Shown one piece after another: positions 9,562-21,641 of a DNA stretch of 64,000 nt (positions are counted from its first letter, which is position 1; the number at the start of each line of letters is the position of its first letter). The stretch comes from Rhizomys pruinosus (taxonomy: Eukaryota; Chordata; Mammalia; Rodentia; Spalacidae): positions 944,132 through 1,008,131 of the forward strand of contig VZQC01009508.1 in the NCBI GenBank assembly GCA_009823505.1, written 5' to 3'. The notes under the pieces were generated by a model. That model had not been told where the DNA came from. It ran no database searches and saw only the letters and a program-made list of their open reading frames with translations. Position numbers and translations under genes: made by a program.

Positions 9562-11835
9562 AAGAAAGACTGTGCAAGTGTTCACACACTACTAGTTAAT
9601 GCGGTGCTAGTTGTGGTGACCTGGTTGATCTGTACTGGCATCCCACCCACTAAACAATGTTTCCAAAGACTTCTCACCATAGGTGCAGCAGCAATTATTA
9701 GCAAGACTGCATCTGTGTGGAGCAGGGGTGGACCTTCAATAACTGCTCCTGGCTCTGCTGGGACTCTTCTCATCATCTGGGGACTTGGCAGCCAGTTAAC
9801 AAGTAACACTCCTTAAGCTGTCCCAGGGCGGGTCAAAAAATGCAATTTACCTCATTTGGCTTTTGCATTGTTTTTTCCATTGGAAGGATTTGTGCACTTT
9901 GCATGTTTTCAGTTTGTGAAAGAGTCCAATATGCCTGTGAGCTTTGTTTGAGGATATCATGATATTGAGGCGGGGCGGGGGGGGGGGGATTCATCTCCAT
10001 GAAACTTTGTAACCCTGGATAAGTCTGACCGTTGGCAGAGAGAAGAAGAGATTGTATGTGAAATTTAAAATCTTTAATATGAGGTGCTCTTAGGTGAACG
10101 AAGCACTCAAGCTAGGGTTAGTAATGAATTAGTTAACACACCAGAGGAGCAGAATCAGAGTCCACAGACGGAGCCAGGCTTTCCATTTTCAGCTCAGTTG
10201 GCAGTACAAGCAAGGCTGACAAGGAGGCTTGGCATAAATCAAAAATTCAAGAGTTTGTGCTATTTCCTTCTTGGGGGCTGGGTAAGTCACATTTGACTTA
10301 TAGATTTGAGGTTCAGAATCTAATTATGCTGTTTATGAAGAAAAGAAGGAGTGAAGTTGGAAGGTGAGAATAATCTAGGATATCAAGAAAATTAATTCGA
10401 TGGAGGATTTTCTGCTTGAAGAGAAATGGACACAATGGGCTTCCGTATTCGGTTCCAAATGCAGGTGATTAAGGGGCCGTCTGAGTGAAGTATTAAAGCC
10501 GATATGTCTTATAAATTTTTAGTTAATGATCAATTTGAGTTTATTAGGTGGATCAGAACAAAAGGACATAAATGCAAATCAAAAAGGAAGGTATATAAAA
10601 GAAATTTAAAGAGATACTTTATGGAGAAAGAGATGACATTTAGAATGAATCTGATAATGATGTGGATTCCAGGAAATTAAAATGAACATAAATGGTTCTG
10701 CTTGTGAAAGAAACCACTTGAATTTCAATGGATGTCTATATGTGACTTCAGGAAAGAAAACAGAGAGTTTACTCTAAATTGCAGAATTCTAAGGTCAGTC
10801 TGTACCCCAGGCTTGCTTACTTCCTTCTTTCAAAGAAACACATTTTATGGGTACTGGTGGAGGTTAGGGACACAGTGCAGAAACATTTTCTTTTTAATGG
10901 TCCCAGACCCTAAACCCTTAAGAAAGAATGGTCTATGATTTAACAATATCTACTGGTGCTTCCAAATCCCTAGGTACTGTTTTCAATCATTATGTCTGGA
11001 AAATAACCAGTCAGTACTAGGCACAGGAAAGAAATGTTATCCATTGGCAAATAAGCAGAACAGGAGAAGTCTGGTGCAGAAGGGGCCTTCTGAGCAGAAC
11101 TGAGGACTACATTTTTTCCTAGTATTGGGTTCTAAAGGGGTATGGGATGTATGCTGACACCAGAGGTCTTCACAGGAAGTGAAGAGATTTCCCGGGATCA
11201 AGGCACCGCCTCCTTTCTTACCTAATTTGGGCATGGTTGGCTCTGCCCCAGTGCTAGCAGGTGTGTTTTTATCATTCTAATGAGATTATAATGAGCTCAA
11301 GGTCATCTGGGGTCTCAACGTGCCATTGGAATCAGGTCAAGCCTGTCTTGTGCACCTCCTCTGTGGCTAGGAGTTCATGACAGCTGGGTGGTGGGCAGCT
11401 GGGAGCATGCGGCTCTCAGTACTGAGGCTTTAACCTTTGTAAGCCAGGAGCACAGCTGATGAGGCAACGAGCTCTGTTTAGGGTCTTAAGCTGGCGGCCT
11501 GACATGTGAAAGTCAGTGAGGAGTGCAGAATCCTGGGTTCCACCTAGGTCTGTGGAGTCAGAGGCCACATTGCAGGATCTTCCTGCAATTCTCACGTACA
11601 TTAAAGTTCAGAAAGGGCAGGTCTGATGCATCCCGGCTTAAGGCTCCCCTTCTGGTTAAGGTACAGCATTAACAAACTTGCTGTGCATCCTGGCTTCTTC
11701 CTCCCAAGGCAATCTTAGTTATTTAATCTGAGCGTCAGTCTTTATATAAAATAGAAGTGATGACACTATCTACTTGAAAGAGTGTGAAATTACCATGAAA
11801 TGAAATTAGCATTACCAAAGACCAAACTCTGAAAC
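9562..11835. other. Non-coding stretch, no recognised repeat or gene
   Basis: About 2.3 kb with no clear SINE, LTR or coding pattern. An open frame at 9553-9816 (plus) has no family I recognise, begins in the flank of the B2 composite, and overlaps a similar-sized open frame on the other strand. A G-rich run lies at 9971-9989. Confidence 0.4.
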
Positions 11836-11839
11836 CGCA

Positions 11840-11995
11840 GTCTGGCCAAATGCTGGCTTTGTCACTCGCTGCCTTCATAACTTTATAACTTTGGGGCCAA
11901 TCTTGTAACTTCACTGGGCCATGGTTTCATTTGTAAAGAGAAGATAACAATTCCTGTATTACAGGGCTAATATTTGAGATCCAGAACCAGAACAC
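11840..11995 (+). mobile_element. MIR SINE (plus), ancient
   Basis: Diverged MIR core order: a 'ctggctttgtcactcgctg' region, 'aatcttgtaacttcactggg', then a 'catttgtaaagagaagataa' region. It has the divergence expected of a mammal-wide relic. Confidence 0.7.
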
Positions 11996-12005
11996 GTGAA
12001 AGCTC

Positions 12006-12007
<2 letters not shown>

Positions 12008-12074
<67 letters not shown>
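12008..12074 (+). repeat. Compound microsatellite (GT)n(GA)n
   Basis: An uninterrupted GT run to about 12039 followed by a GA run to 12074. The same compound form, in the same order, occurs at 53366-53442. Confidence 0.97.
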
Positions 12075-12077
<3 letters not shown>

Positions 12078-12350
12078 GTGTATGTATACCACAATACCAC
12101 ACTCACGTGTAGTTGGGTGGAGGCCAGAGGATGACACTGTGTCCTGTTCTCTCATGCTCTGACTTATTCCCTTGAGGCCGGATCTCCCAGGGAACCTGGG
12201 GATCATGGTTTTTCCTAGACTGCCTGGCTAACGAGCCCCACCCACCCCTTCCAGCCACACTCTGGGCTTCCTGGGTGCAGGGAATCCTGATTCACATCCT
12301 CATGCCTGTAACAGCAGGAGGTTCTTCCTAAGTCAACTCCCCAGCCCTGT
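12075..12350 (-). mobile_element. B4/RSINE-type SINE (minus), diverged
   Basis: 'tggaggccagaggatgacac' followed by a diverged B1-like antisense part and a 'ccccagccct' end. The preceding GT/GA run is where the tail of a reversed B4 normally lies. Confidence 0.55.
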
Positions 12351-14084
12351 AAAGCTGTTAAAACACTTAGGGCACCTAGCTTACTTAGGCTTATGTAGCC
12401 ATATTACTTACATATTTACATAGACATGCTGCACACAGGTCACCTAGCACTGTAACTACAAATACAGAGGCAGATCCAATACAGGTTTGATCTGTGTTAC
12501 TTGTGCTGGGGAGTGTTGCTTGCCCTTGCAAATGCCTCGCTGTGGTAGGAGTGCTTGAATCCAGAAAGCCAGAGAGAGACTGGGAATCTGACTTGGTTAT
12601 GCTTTTGCCATTTCATTTGTCTTTAATTCTAATGAGAAAATGTGTTTCGTGGCAAAAGAAATCATGAAAGTATCAGACAAATGTCTCTGCGTGCCAGCTG
12701 GCTAGAAAACCGGGCAAGTTAATTCATACAACTCAGTTTAAAATGTTTTATTTTTTTCCCAAACACAACAAAAGGATTCCCCCAACCCCACCTCCCTAAC
12801 CCCTTTGGTCTGAATTAGCTTCTTTTTGACTCTGTAAATTCAATTTCCCTCCTTCAATCTACATTTCTTTAAACCAGCATTTCTCTGTGTAGCCAGAAGG
12901 AACAATCAAAATCCTAACGCAGGGCAAGGGCAGCTTTAACTCAGTCTTCTCTCTTTCTCCCGTCTTCTCTGGTGAGTTTCCTCCAGGAATCGCAGTGCAC
13001 ACCAGCTCCACAAATCCCTTCTAGAAAATCTGCGTGCAGCTCTGCCCCTCCTTCCTGGCGACCTGGTTTCTGGCTCTGAGTCTCCTCCTGACCCCGGCAC
13101 AACCCCTCTCACTTCTCCTAGCATCATTTCTGAGACCTCAGGTCACCAAGGACAACAGGAGCCTCCAATTCCACTGCCTTTTACCAGGCTGTGCTGCCCT
13201 GAAATAATTTGCCTCTAAACCAATTCTTGGAGAGAGAAGCTGGTCAGACAAATGAGGGATTGTATTGTTTTTCGTTCTTGCAAGCGACTGCCGGTGGCAA
13301 CATCTGCTTGTTGCAACAAGATTGGGATGTTGTTTTGTGCTTCCTTGCTGCCCACTCAGGCTCTTTCCCTAGCTCATTGTTTTCCCCCAGGGGTCACCTT
13401 GCAGAGTTCCCTCAGTGGTCCAGTATAGCACACCAAGAAACACGCAACTAATTAACATGACTTCAGTTCTTCTTTTGACCAGCTGTGTGGAAGGAAACCC
13501 CATCTCCCCAGTGCTGTGGATCTATAATTTATCCTCTGTAAAAAAAAAAAAAAAAAAAGTCAATATTGGAGCAAAAATGACATTTAAAAATCATAAAATA
13601 AGTAGTCTGGTATTTACCTAAGATGTTCTTTTTCTCCCTTCGTTTTATACGGCAAATGCTGTGGTGTTTATTTTCTTTGGAGAGGTGGTTCTCCGGTTTC
13701 CAGTGATTTCTAGTTAGGGGACAGAACGAGGCCACCGAGAAAAGATAACAGAATGGTGTGGGAAGAGTCTGCAGTTCTGATCTTGGGAAATGGGTGAACT
13801 TTAACGCCCACATTGTACAAGTTAGTGTTTTCCCCTTCATTCTAAAATCACACTATAAATTTTGATTGCTTAACAGATTAAAGAATGATTAAAACCACAT
13901 AGCACAGACTAATTATAAACAGCTCACTTGTGGCAAACATGCTTGCACCCCATCTCAGGGTAGTGAAAGCACTCCCACTCCTTCGGAACCTCCTTAACCT
14001 GCATAGGTGGCACCATAGGAAGAAGCCACTAGCCCAGGAAGAGCAACCAAGAAGCCAGAAATCTCGCCTGCAGAGAGAGAGAAC
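12351..14084. other. Non-coding stretch, no recognised gene
   Basis: Mostly unique-looking sequence with an A run at 13541-13558. The stretch 12900-13150 is C/T-rich and repeat-free but has no convincing coding or splice pattern on either strand. Confidence 0.4.
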
Positions 14085-14346
14085 ACTGAGGCTGAGGAGA
14101 CAGCCCTGTGGGGAAAGCGCTCTCCGTGCAAGCATGAGGACTTGAGTGTGAATCTGCAGCATTCATTTAAGTAAATCAGGCATAGAGGCACACGTCTGTA
14201 ATCCCAGTGCTCTAGAGGAGACAGGAGCTCGCCAGAGCTCACCAGCCAGCTAGTCTAGACGGTTGGGGTTAGATGCAGTGAAAGACTGTCTGAAAAGAAA
14301 TAAGTTAGAGAATCACAGAGAAAAGCATCTGACATCAAACTCTGGC

Positions 14347-14368
<22 letters not shown>
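14085..14368 (+). mobile_element. B4 SINE (plus)
   Basis: tRNA-like part (gctgaggagacagccctgtg ... gcaagcatgaggacttgag), a B1-like part (gcacacgtctgtaatcccag), then 'aagcatctgacatcaaactc' leading into CA repeats. This is the standard plus-strand B4 order. Confidence 0.75.
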
Positions 14369-14391
<23 letters not shown>

Positions 14392-14435
14392 ACAAGGTTA
14401 GCCAGAGAAACGCATCTTCCATGAAACTCTGGCCT

Positions 14436-14511
<76 letters not shown>

Positions 14512-14564
14512 AACATGGTTAGCCAGAGGAAAGCATCTTCCATCATGGCCTCTACACACACACA
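14300..14564 (+). repeat. Three tandem copies of the B4 3' end, each followed by (CA)n
   Basis: A block of about 45 bp (agccagag-aaa-gcatct...ctctggccta) occurs at about 14306-14348, 14396-14436 and 14518-14552. Each copy is followed by a CA run: 14349-14387, 14437-14509 and 14553-14564. The runs are thus part of a short tandem triplication and not independent. Confidence 0.85.
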
Positions 14565-15107
14565 TGCCCCGGACATGAATCCATCTCCCATGCTCCGGAC
14601 TGCCCCAGCCACAGACCAGGTTCTGATACACCTCAGTGCTAAAGACTGGACTAACTCCGCCCATCATTCAGGGCAAAATATTTTTAAGGTTGTGACCTCC
14701 CCGGCAGGCACATACAGGTCATAAACAAAGAAAGCCAGGCCTTTGCTGAGTTGTAATAGTTGGGCCTACTTGGAGTGTTGTCAGTGAGGCACTTTGGCCT
14801 CCACAGAAAGATGATTATCAATGAATTAGAAGAGGAAAGATCCCAGGCACATACACCAAGGTCGGTGACAAGCAGGTTGCTAGGAGAAACCCACCTGGAA
14901 TAAATAGTTTGGGCAATTGTTCAGATGTAGGAGAATTCTATACCACTTTCTTTTGTTCAGTAGGATATACTCAGCATTATGCTAAGCACATCACAGGGCA
15001 AATTTAAGTGTACTAAAAAGCAAGATAGGAGACACAAAACAGGAGAGTACATGAATTTATGTATTCAAACCATTCTGGTCATTTACTATTGTTTATAAAG
15101 ATGTGTC

Positions 15108-15110
<3 letters not shown>

Positions 15111-15139
<29 letters not shown>
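15111..15139 (+). repeat. (GT)n microsatellite
   Basis: Uninterrupted GT run with a short flank resembling other GT tracts in the window. Confidence 0.95.
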
Positions 15140-15140
<1 letters not shown>

Positions 15141-15221
15141 ATGTCTGAATCTCTGTGTATCCCATTGCTAAACAAAAACAAAATTTAATAGCAAAATTCT
15201 GAACCATTATCACCATGATGG

Positions 15222-15442
15222 AATATTTGTTTTTAATTTGTTTATGTGTCCGAGTGTTTTGTATGCATGTATGTAAGTGAACCATATGTGTGTGACACCC
15301 AAGGAGGCCAGAGGAGGGTGTCAGATCCGACAGATCTGGAATTACAGATGGTTTTTATCCATCTTGTGGGTTCTGGAAACCAAACCTGAGTCTTCTAAAA
15401 GAGCAACCACTGCTCTTAACTACTGAGCCATCTCCCTAGTCC
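15222..15442 (-). mobile_element. B3 SINE (minus)
   Basis: Reversed B3 order: 'gagtgttttgtatgcatgta', 'ggaggccagaggagggtgtc', a tRNA-like antisense part ending 'ctgagccatctccctagtcc'. Confidence 0.8.
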
Positions 15443-15479
15443 CAAATATTTATCTTTCGATTAAATTTATTTTTACCAA

Positions 15480-15960
15480 GTTATGTGTTAACAGATAAAG
15501 TGAGTATCATTGTAACATTTTCATCCATCCACCCATCATTATACTTTGCTCTTATTCTCCAGTGCCCTCCACTGCCCCCTGCCCCTGCCCCCTGCCCCTG
15601 CCCCCTGCCCCCTGCCCCCGATGCTCCATCCCTCTTGCTGGTCTCCTTCCTTCCCTGGAATATCTCTCTGTTTTCATGCCATCCACTCCATCCCCCTCTC
15701 TTCTTCCCCTCTCCTTCACTTGAGATGTCTTTTTGTCCCCTCAAAATCCTCTTTCACATAAGTATACCACACAGATTTTCATGTTCTACACACATACATA
15801 CACACACACATGCATGCATTTTATATGTATATCACATTATATGTGATATACATATAAAATTTTAAATGCAGATTCTGCACATGAGAGGACATGTGATTAT
15901 CTTTCCGAGTCAGGCTCATTTCAATTTACATGACAGGATATTTCATAGTATGGTATGGGC
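15480..15960 (-). mobile_element. LINE-1 fragment (minus) with CCCCTG expansion
   Basis: The stretch 'gattctgcacatgagaggac' followed by 'tttccgagtcaggctcattt' is a diverged form of a conserved antisense L1 segment near the ORF2 3' end. A CCCCTG-type hexamer repeat lies at about 15570-15620. It is too diverged to code. Confidence 0.65.
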
Positions 15961-16431
15961 AGTGACCAAACTAAAATGTCCAATGTCTTCATTCAGGGAT
16001 AAAGTAACCAAATAAACAGTGGAGAAATTGAAGAACACAGCAAAATATGCATAATTCAAATAGACCCTACTAAACTGGGGCAGTCTTTAAAAACCGGATG
16101 AGTGATATATGCGCACACCTTGAGACCTTTGACACTGACCTCCAGCAGGGGCCTCCCAGGGTGAAGCTATCATGCGAAGCATTTAAAACGCTCAGCTTGG
16201 TTCCTCTCCACAGCACTGAAACTCACCCACAGCTTCCCCAGAAATACATCTTCAAGACATGCAGTCTGTGGAAACAAGATATATTAAGAAACTCTCCATT
16301 CTCCTTCCTCACGCATTTGAGGGAAACGTTTTCCAACCTGGTTGTTCATTTTGGCATTAACCCAAGACTCACAAGAGAGCAAATTCTTAAATTTCTAGTG
16401 ATTTTAAACACTTGAAGTACAAGCTCTATTT

Positions 16432-16655
16432 TTTTAAGATTTTATTTATTTATTATTTCTTATGTGTATGAATATACTGTCTGCATGTAGGTAGGTGCAC
16501 CCATTGTGCAATGCTGCGGTCAGAAGAGGATGTCAGATTACCCTGGAACTGGAGTTAAAGATGGTTCTTAGCCACCAAGTGGGTGCTCGGAATCGAACCT
16601 GGGTCCTCTGCAAGAGCAGTCGGTGCTCTTAACCACTGAGCTATCTCTCCAGCCC
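16432..16655 (-). mobile_element. B2 SINE (minus) with target-site duplication
   Basis: Reversed B2 of the older single-block subtype, flanked by acaagctctattt at 16419-16431 and 16656-16668. Confidence 0.93.
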
Positions 16656-17242
16656 ACAAGCTCTATTTATTATCATCTGTCTTAATTCCATGTTCACTCA
16701 CAATGCAGACCATGAACACAAAGTCTGGGACGAGGTGGCCAGGGACAAGATTGCTGTTTTTCCTACTTTCGTGCAAGAAGCCACACAAGAACACGGCCTA
16801 TAGGAAAGATGAAGACTCTGCCAGCTTTATCTTGCTGTCTTTCATAGTGTTCTTCATCTAACAGAGAAAGAGTTAAATCTCTCCTGCAAAGTGTTTCTAT
16901 GGTCTTCTTTGTTAATACGGATTCTTGCTGTATACAGGTTGAGACTCTGGGACTCAGCGTGAAGATACTGTGTAGTGTATTCAGATACACTGCTGCACAC
17001 TCAGCTATTAGAAAACCACTTCTGAGTTAAAAAAGAAGAAGAAAACCACTTCTTTGATTCGAGGAATGCTGAGTGGTCTACATTCAGTCCTCAGCCCCTC
17101 CCTTTTCCTGTTGTCTCTAATTGCCTGTGTATTTGTGCCCATTTGTTTATTTCTGACATTCTCTCGTCCACAGTCAGGTATTCCTATTTCAATAAAAATA
17201 GAATGATGTTTTTAAAACTTCAGCATTAAGATTATTTACATT

Positions 17243-17437
17243 AAGGCTGAAGACATGATTCAGTGATTAAAAGTATTCAATACTCTTGCAGATGATCAAG
17301 ATTCGGTTCCCAGCACCCACATGGTAGCTCACAACCATCTGTAACCTCAGTTCCTTTTCTGGCCTCCACAGGCATTGTGTTTATGTGGTACACACAAAAC
17401 ACTCATACACATAAAATAACAAATAAATACCTTTAAG
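17243..17437 (+). mobile_element. B3/B2-type SINE (plus), old
   Basis: Diverged tRNA-like head (aaggctgaagacatgattca), 'cccagcacccacatggtagc', and an AAATAA tail. Confidence 0.75.
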
Positions 17438-17452
17438 AGATCATTCATATTG

Positions 17453-17670
17453 GGGCTGCAGAGACAGCTCAGCAGTTAAGAGTACCGACTGCTCTTGCAG
17501 AGGACCTGGGTTCAATTCCCAGCACCCACAGGGCAGCTAAGAACCATCTTTAACTCCAGTTCCAGGGGAATCTGATGCCCTCTTCTGACTTCCATGGCAT
17601 TGCACGACACAGGTGCACCAACCTACACACAGACAGTACACTCATACACATAAAAAAATAATAATAAAAA
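17453..17670 (+). mobile_element. B2 SINE (plus) with target-site duplication
   Basis: Older-subtype B2 flanked by gatcattcatattg at about 17439-17452 and 17671-17684. Confidence 0.92.
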
Positions 17671-17737
17671 GATCATTCATATTGATGGATATAGCAATCT
17701 TCATCCTTCCATATTATTTTCTGTATGTCATTTGTGT

Positions 17738-17738
17738 T

Positions 17739-17776
<38 letters not shown>

Positions 17777-17984
17777 TGTTTTACTGTATGTGCATGTTTG
17801 TATGCGGGTGGACATGCCTACATTCGCATGAAAGCCAGAAAAAAAAAACTGTTGGATTCTTGGAAGCCAGAGTTACAGGTGTTTTGTGGGACACTGAGCT
17901 TGTTAACATGGGTCCTAGGATTGAACTCCAGTCCTCACAATTGTGGAGCAAGTGCTTTTAACTGCTAAGTCATCTCTCCAGCCC
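17738..17984 (-). mobile_element. (TG)n followed by a B3-like SINE (minus)
   Basis: A TG run at 17738-17773 precedes a reversed tRNA-derived SINE ending 'gctaagtcatctctccagccc'. The middle part is diverged, so the exact SINE type is uncertain. Confidence 0.6.
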
Positions 17985-18190
17985 AAGCTTTCAAATTTTT
18001 TTAGTATGAAAATTTATCATCTTTAATCAATGGTCAACTTATACGTATTTTATAGAAATGTTTATAAATAAATTTCTTTATAATCTATTATTAGTAAATA
18101 TTTGATTTTCAGACCTCTTGTGTATCTATGCATCCAGAAACATATAAAAATTACTTGGGTGAAAGGGGGGTATAAGCAGAGAAAGTTAAT

Positions 18191-18238
<48 letters not shown>
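18191..18238 (+). repeat. (GT)n microsatellite
   Basis: Uninterrupted GT run of about 23 units. Confidence 0.97.
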
Positions 18239-18239
18239 G

Positions 18240-18773
18240 GGGAGTGTGCTCTGCTGGGCAGTGTCCAGAGTCAACCCTTAGTCACTGCTTACAGTTCAGT
18301 GAGGGAAAGGGGCAGACCTAGCCACGGGATGGCTGAGGGAGTGAGGACAGTTGGCAACTATAGCAAATCCGCTGGCTTCTCCTGCTTTAACTAAAGATGC
18401 AGCCACACAGCCAGGAGGCTGTAGGTAAGTCACGCTGGTGAGACGGGTGGGTCACACTGGGCCACACTGGAAGGAACGTGCAGGGACCCTCCCATTCCCA
18501 CCCTGGGAGTTCCAGCTGGGGGGAAATCTAGCATGGACCAGCCTCTGAGGAAACCCTTGTAGAAGAATAGATAGGGTACATAGCCATTCTGCGGCCAGGT
18601 GAGTTTGGAGAGCTGCCTTGGAGCTGTTTGGGGAGATGATGTTCAGCTCTCTAGGTACCAGGACTGGTTGTTCCTTACTGGAAGGGGACAGAGGGTCCTC
18701 GCCCAAATGACCTGCTGGCGACCAGCTTCCTCCCACGGCCGGAGGAGGAGGTGGCCCAAGGCTGCCTCCTTCT
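18240..18773. other. GC-richer stretch, possibly 3'-UTR of the retrocopy
   Basis: This stretch lies just past the stop of the minus-strand pseudogene and has similar base composition, so part may derive from the parental 3'-UTR. No independent gene is visible. Confidence 0.35.
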
Positions 18774-19343
18774 CTAAGAGAGCAGTTATAGCACCTGCCA
18801 CAGGCACTGTGCCCTCTCCGGAGGTGCTTAAGTGGTGTCAGCCTCGTCCAGCTCCTGCCTCACAGCCTTCAGGACTGCGAGCTCCCTGGCACTGCCCTTA
18901 GTCCCTCCAGAGAGGTTAGCAAGGTGGGGAAGTGTTCATTGGGAACCTTGACCTTGGTTTACACAGCAAGAGCCATGTTTGCCTTGTCTTCTGGAATCTC
19001 CAGTTCTCCTGCTTCTGGGCCCACTCTGGGTGGTACTCCAGGGCCAGCATAGCAGCCGAGGGCCTGGCGGGCAGGCTCTGGTGCTTGGCCTTCTGAGGGG
19101 CAGCGATGCCCGCCTCTCGCAGCAACTTCTCTTCCTTTTTCCGTTCCTTCTTCAATTTCCTTTCCCAGACCCTCTTCTCTGGGGTCAGCTTGGGACTGGC
19201 CTGCCTTGTCTCGGCCTTAGAGCGGGCTTCCTCCTGGCCTGGCCTGACCTCAAGTGCCCAAGATGCCTCTTCTGCTGGTTTCTTCTGTCTTCTGCTCTTT
19301 GTTTTCAGTCACTTGTGGACCTTTTCTCTTTTGCTTTGTCACT
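18774..19343 (-). pseudogene. C7orf50: Processed pseudogene matching C7orf50
   Basis: Read on the minus strand, these 570 bases follow the whole C7orf50 protein (about 194 residues in human) with no introns. The parental protein is a small, basic, poorly characterised protein. Matching pieces in order are: [17 protein letters not shown] at the N-terminus, a basic [19 protein letters not shown] stretch, [55 protein letters not shown], and a tail ending LLS then stop. It is broken in several places. The start codon reads GTG where ATG is expected. There are frameshifts after WLLL and before RELAVL, a TAA at 18828-18830, and another in-frame stop just before the terminal LLS. Loss of introns with a full-length match indicates a retrocopy. 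No A-tail or target-site duplication is clear, so it is old. The 3'-UTR part may extend down to about 18450. The family match is recalled from memory and was not searched. Confidence 0.88.
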
Positions 19344-19450
19344 CTGCTGCAAGCACCTGCCTGCAAAGTCCAACTCCCTAAGCCTGCTTATGATTTTAAG
19401 GTTTTAATTGATTAGGCTTTCTGTCTTTGGATATTACAACTCTAATTTTT

Positions 19451-19537
19451 TTTTTTTTTTGGTCTTTTCGAGACAGGGTCTCCCTGTAGCCCCAGCTGTC
19501 CTGGAGCTCACTCTGTAGACCAGGCTGGCCTTGAACT
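19451..19537 (-). mobile_element. B1 SINE (minus), 5'-truncated, with target-site duplication
   Basis: T-rich tail then 'gagacagggtctccctgtag', stopping at 'ggccttgaact'. Flanks caactctaattttt at 19437-19450 and 19538-19551 mark the insertion. Confidence 0.92.
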
Positions 19538-19775
19538 CAACTCTAATTTTTAGAATGTCATTTCCTGTCTTGCATTTCTTTTTTCCTTCCTCTTTTTCTC
19601 TTTTAAGTTCCCATTTAGTTTCATTTATTTTGTTAGCTTTTTTCCCTTCTACTTCCCATATTTCATAGTGTGTTTTCAGTAGTGTCAATTCTTAATGCTT
19701 TTCCCAGTTTTACCTTCATCTTTGTAGTGGGTTTGTTCCCCTCTACTTCACCCTACCAGATCAGAGCTCATCTTC

Positions 19776-20016
19776 CTTTTTTTTAAATTTTATTTATTTA
19801 TGTGTATAAATGTACTGTCTGCATGTAGGTTTGTGCACTCCTGTTGTGCAATGCTGTGGAGGTCAGAAGAGGGTGTCGGATTCCCCTGGAACTGGAGTTC
19901 TCCTGGAATTGGAGTTACAGACGGTTCTCAGCCGCCATGTGGGTGCTGGGGATCGAACTTAGGTCCTCTGCAAGAGCAGTCAGCACTCTTAACCGCTAGG
20001 CCACCTCTCCAACCCC
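19776..20016 (-). mobile_element. B2 SINE (minus), young subtype, with target-site duplication
   Basis: Reversed B2 carrying the 17-bp duplication, flanked by agagctcatcttc at 19763-19775 and 20017-20029. Confidence 0.93.
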
Positions 20017-20084
20017 AGAGCTCATCTTCTATAGTTCGGCCAAATCTTCCTTAATTTCTCATGCCTGCCTGGAGGTTTCCTTTC

Positions 20085-20307
20085 ATAAACTATTTTTTTA
20101 TTTTTTTATGTATATGAGTGTACTCTCTGCATGTAGGTTGGTGCACCTGTGTCATGCAATGCCACTGAGGTCAGAAGAGGGCATCAGATTCCCCTGGAAC
20201 TGGAGTTAAAGACAGTTCTTATCTACCATGTGGGTTCTGGGAATCAAACCCAGGTCCTCTGCAAGAGCGGTCGGTGCTCTTAACTGCTAGGCCATCTCTC
20301 CAGCCCC
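20085..20307 (-). mobile_element. B2 SINE (minus), older subtype
   Basis: Reversed B2 with a single ctggaactggagtt block. Short flanks (cataaact on both sides) suggest the target-site duplication. Confidence 0.88.
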
Positions 20308-20309
20308 AT

Positions 20310-21305
20310 AAACTTCTTTTTTAAATTCATGACAAAATATTATCACAAGTTTTAACTGCTCAGCAGACCTTGAATGGCTTACCTTTTCATTGCCCCAGAT
20401 CTCTTACAGTATTTCTGCATCAGTGTTATATGTTTTATTGCTCGCCATTGATTGAGTTAAACTTCCCTGGACAACTTACATCCAAGAGTTTGTTACACAT
20501 AAGAAAAACATCAGGATAGTCCTCCAGGGGCCACGTTTTATAAGCAAATATTTTCCTCTCCACTGTCACTGACATGGAACTTGTTGCCACCATGGTGTGC
20601 CTATACATCTGTGTATGGTCTAACCTCTTCTGCATCCCCAAATCAAAACCAGAATCAACAAAGAAGCACAGATATGTACTTATGGGAAAGAGAGCTAGAC
20701 TGGCAAGTAATATTTTCCCTTCTGGAAATTTCTGAGACCCTGATGCTAGGACCATCCTCTGTTCCTCCAGTTTCTTTTTCTTCTCTTATCTCTCTTGCGT
20801 ATAGCTTCTGCCTCGTCTTTGCAAAGCTCTCTCATGTATTTTGGACTCTGAGGATAGCATCTGTCTTCTAGTTTCACACAGATAGGAAAGGAAGGGTAAC
20901 GATTAGTTTTCTGTTTCTATGATTTCCAAAGAAGGATGGAAAATTTGATCTTATGGAGCCATACCCATATCAGAAATTCTGGAAGGTAGCAGATGAGCAA
21001 GATACTGCAGCTAACACACAGTTCAAACCAACGAAAAGTTGATGACTTACCAACAAAGCTGACCAGTATAGTGTCTACATGGTGTGCGTAAGGACAAACC
21101 AGATGCTTAGAACCTTCTCTCTACTCTCTTCCTGACGTCACATCTACCCCAATGGTTTTAAATGTCACCTTTATGTCATCGTCCTCAATTTTTGTTTCTT
21201 TCACAGATCTTCATAGAGGACCAATAGGATGTCTTCTCTTAGCATCTAAGACATAACCTGTCTCAATCCTAGCATTTGATCATTGACTCCAAAATCTCTT
21301 TCTCT
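20310..21305. other. Non-coding stretch, nothing recognised
   Basis: About 1 kb with no clear repeat or exon. Short open frames occur on both strands without recognisable domains. Confidence 0.4.
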
Positions 21306-21309
21306 ATGT

Positions 21310-21640
21310 ATTCATCCTGTTTCTATTGCTATAAAAAATATGAGAGTGGGTATTTTATTTAAAAAAATGTTTATTTAGCTCACGGTTTTAGAAGATGAAA
21401 GTCCAAGGTCAGCAACCGCATCTGTTCAGCTCTGTCTCCACATTGCAGAAGGTGTCACAGTGGGAATGTGTGTGTGAAAAGGAGAGATCAAATGTGAAGT
21501 CTGGAAGCCTGATACAGGGCTCACATTCTCTCGTTTCAACAACTCATGCTTGTAGGAATTAACTCATCCCACAGGGACAACATCAATCGCTTCCTGTCGT
21601 GATGTTCCCAGTGACTTATTCTCCTTCCAGCTCCAAAGGT
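21310..21640 (-). mobile_element. MaLR-type LTR (minus), diverged
   Basis: The antisense MaLR end 'ctattgctataaaaaatatg', then 'tttatttagctcacggtttt', and an exposed 'aactcatcccacagggac' region. It lies immediately beside an oppositely oriented LTR. Confidence 0.5.
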
Positions 21641-21641
21641 G

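Noticed and set aside
9553..9816. 87-codon plus-strand frame with hydrophobic N-terminus
   Set aside because: Starts within the B2 target-site flank, overlaps an antisense frame of similar size, and has no recognised family.
14255..14612. Val-Cys repeat 'proteins' on the minus strand
   Set aside because: They are translations of CA/GT microsatellites.
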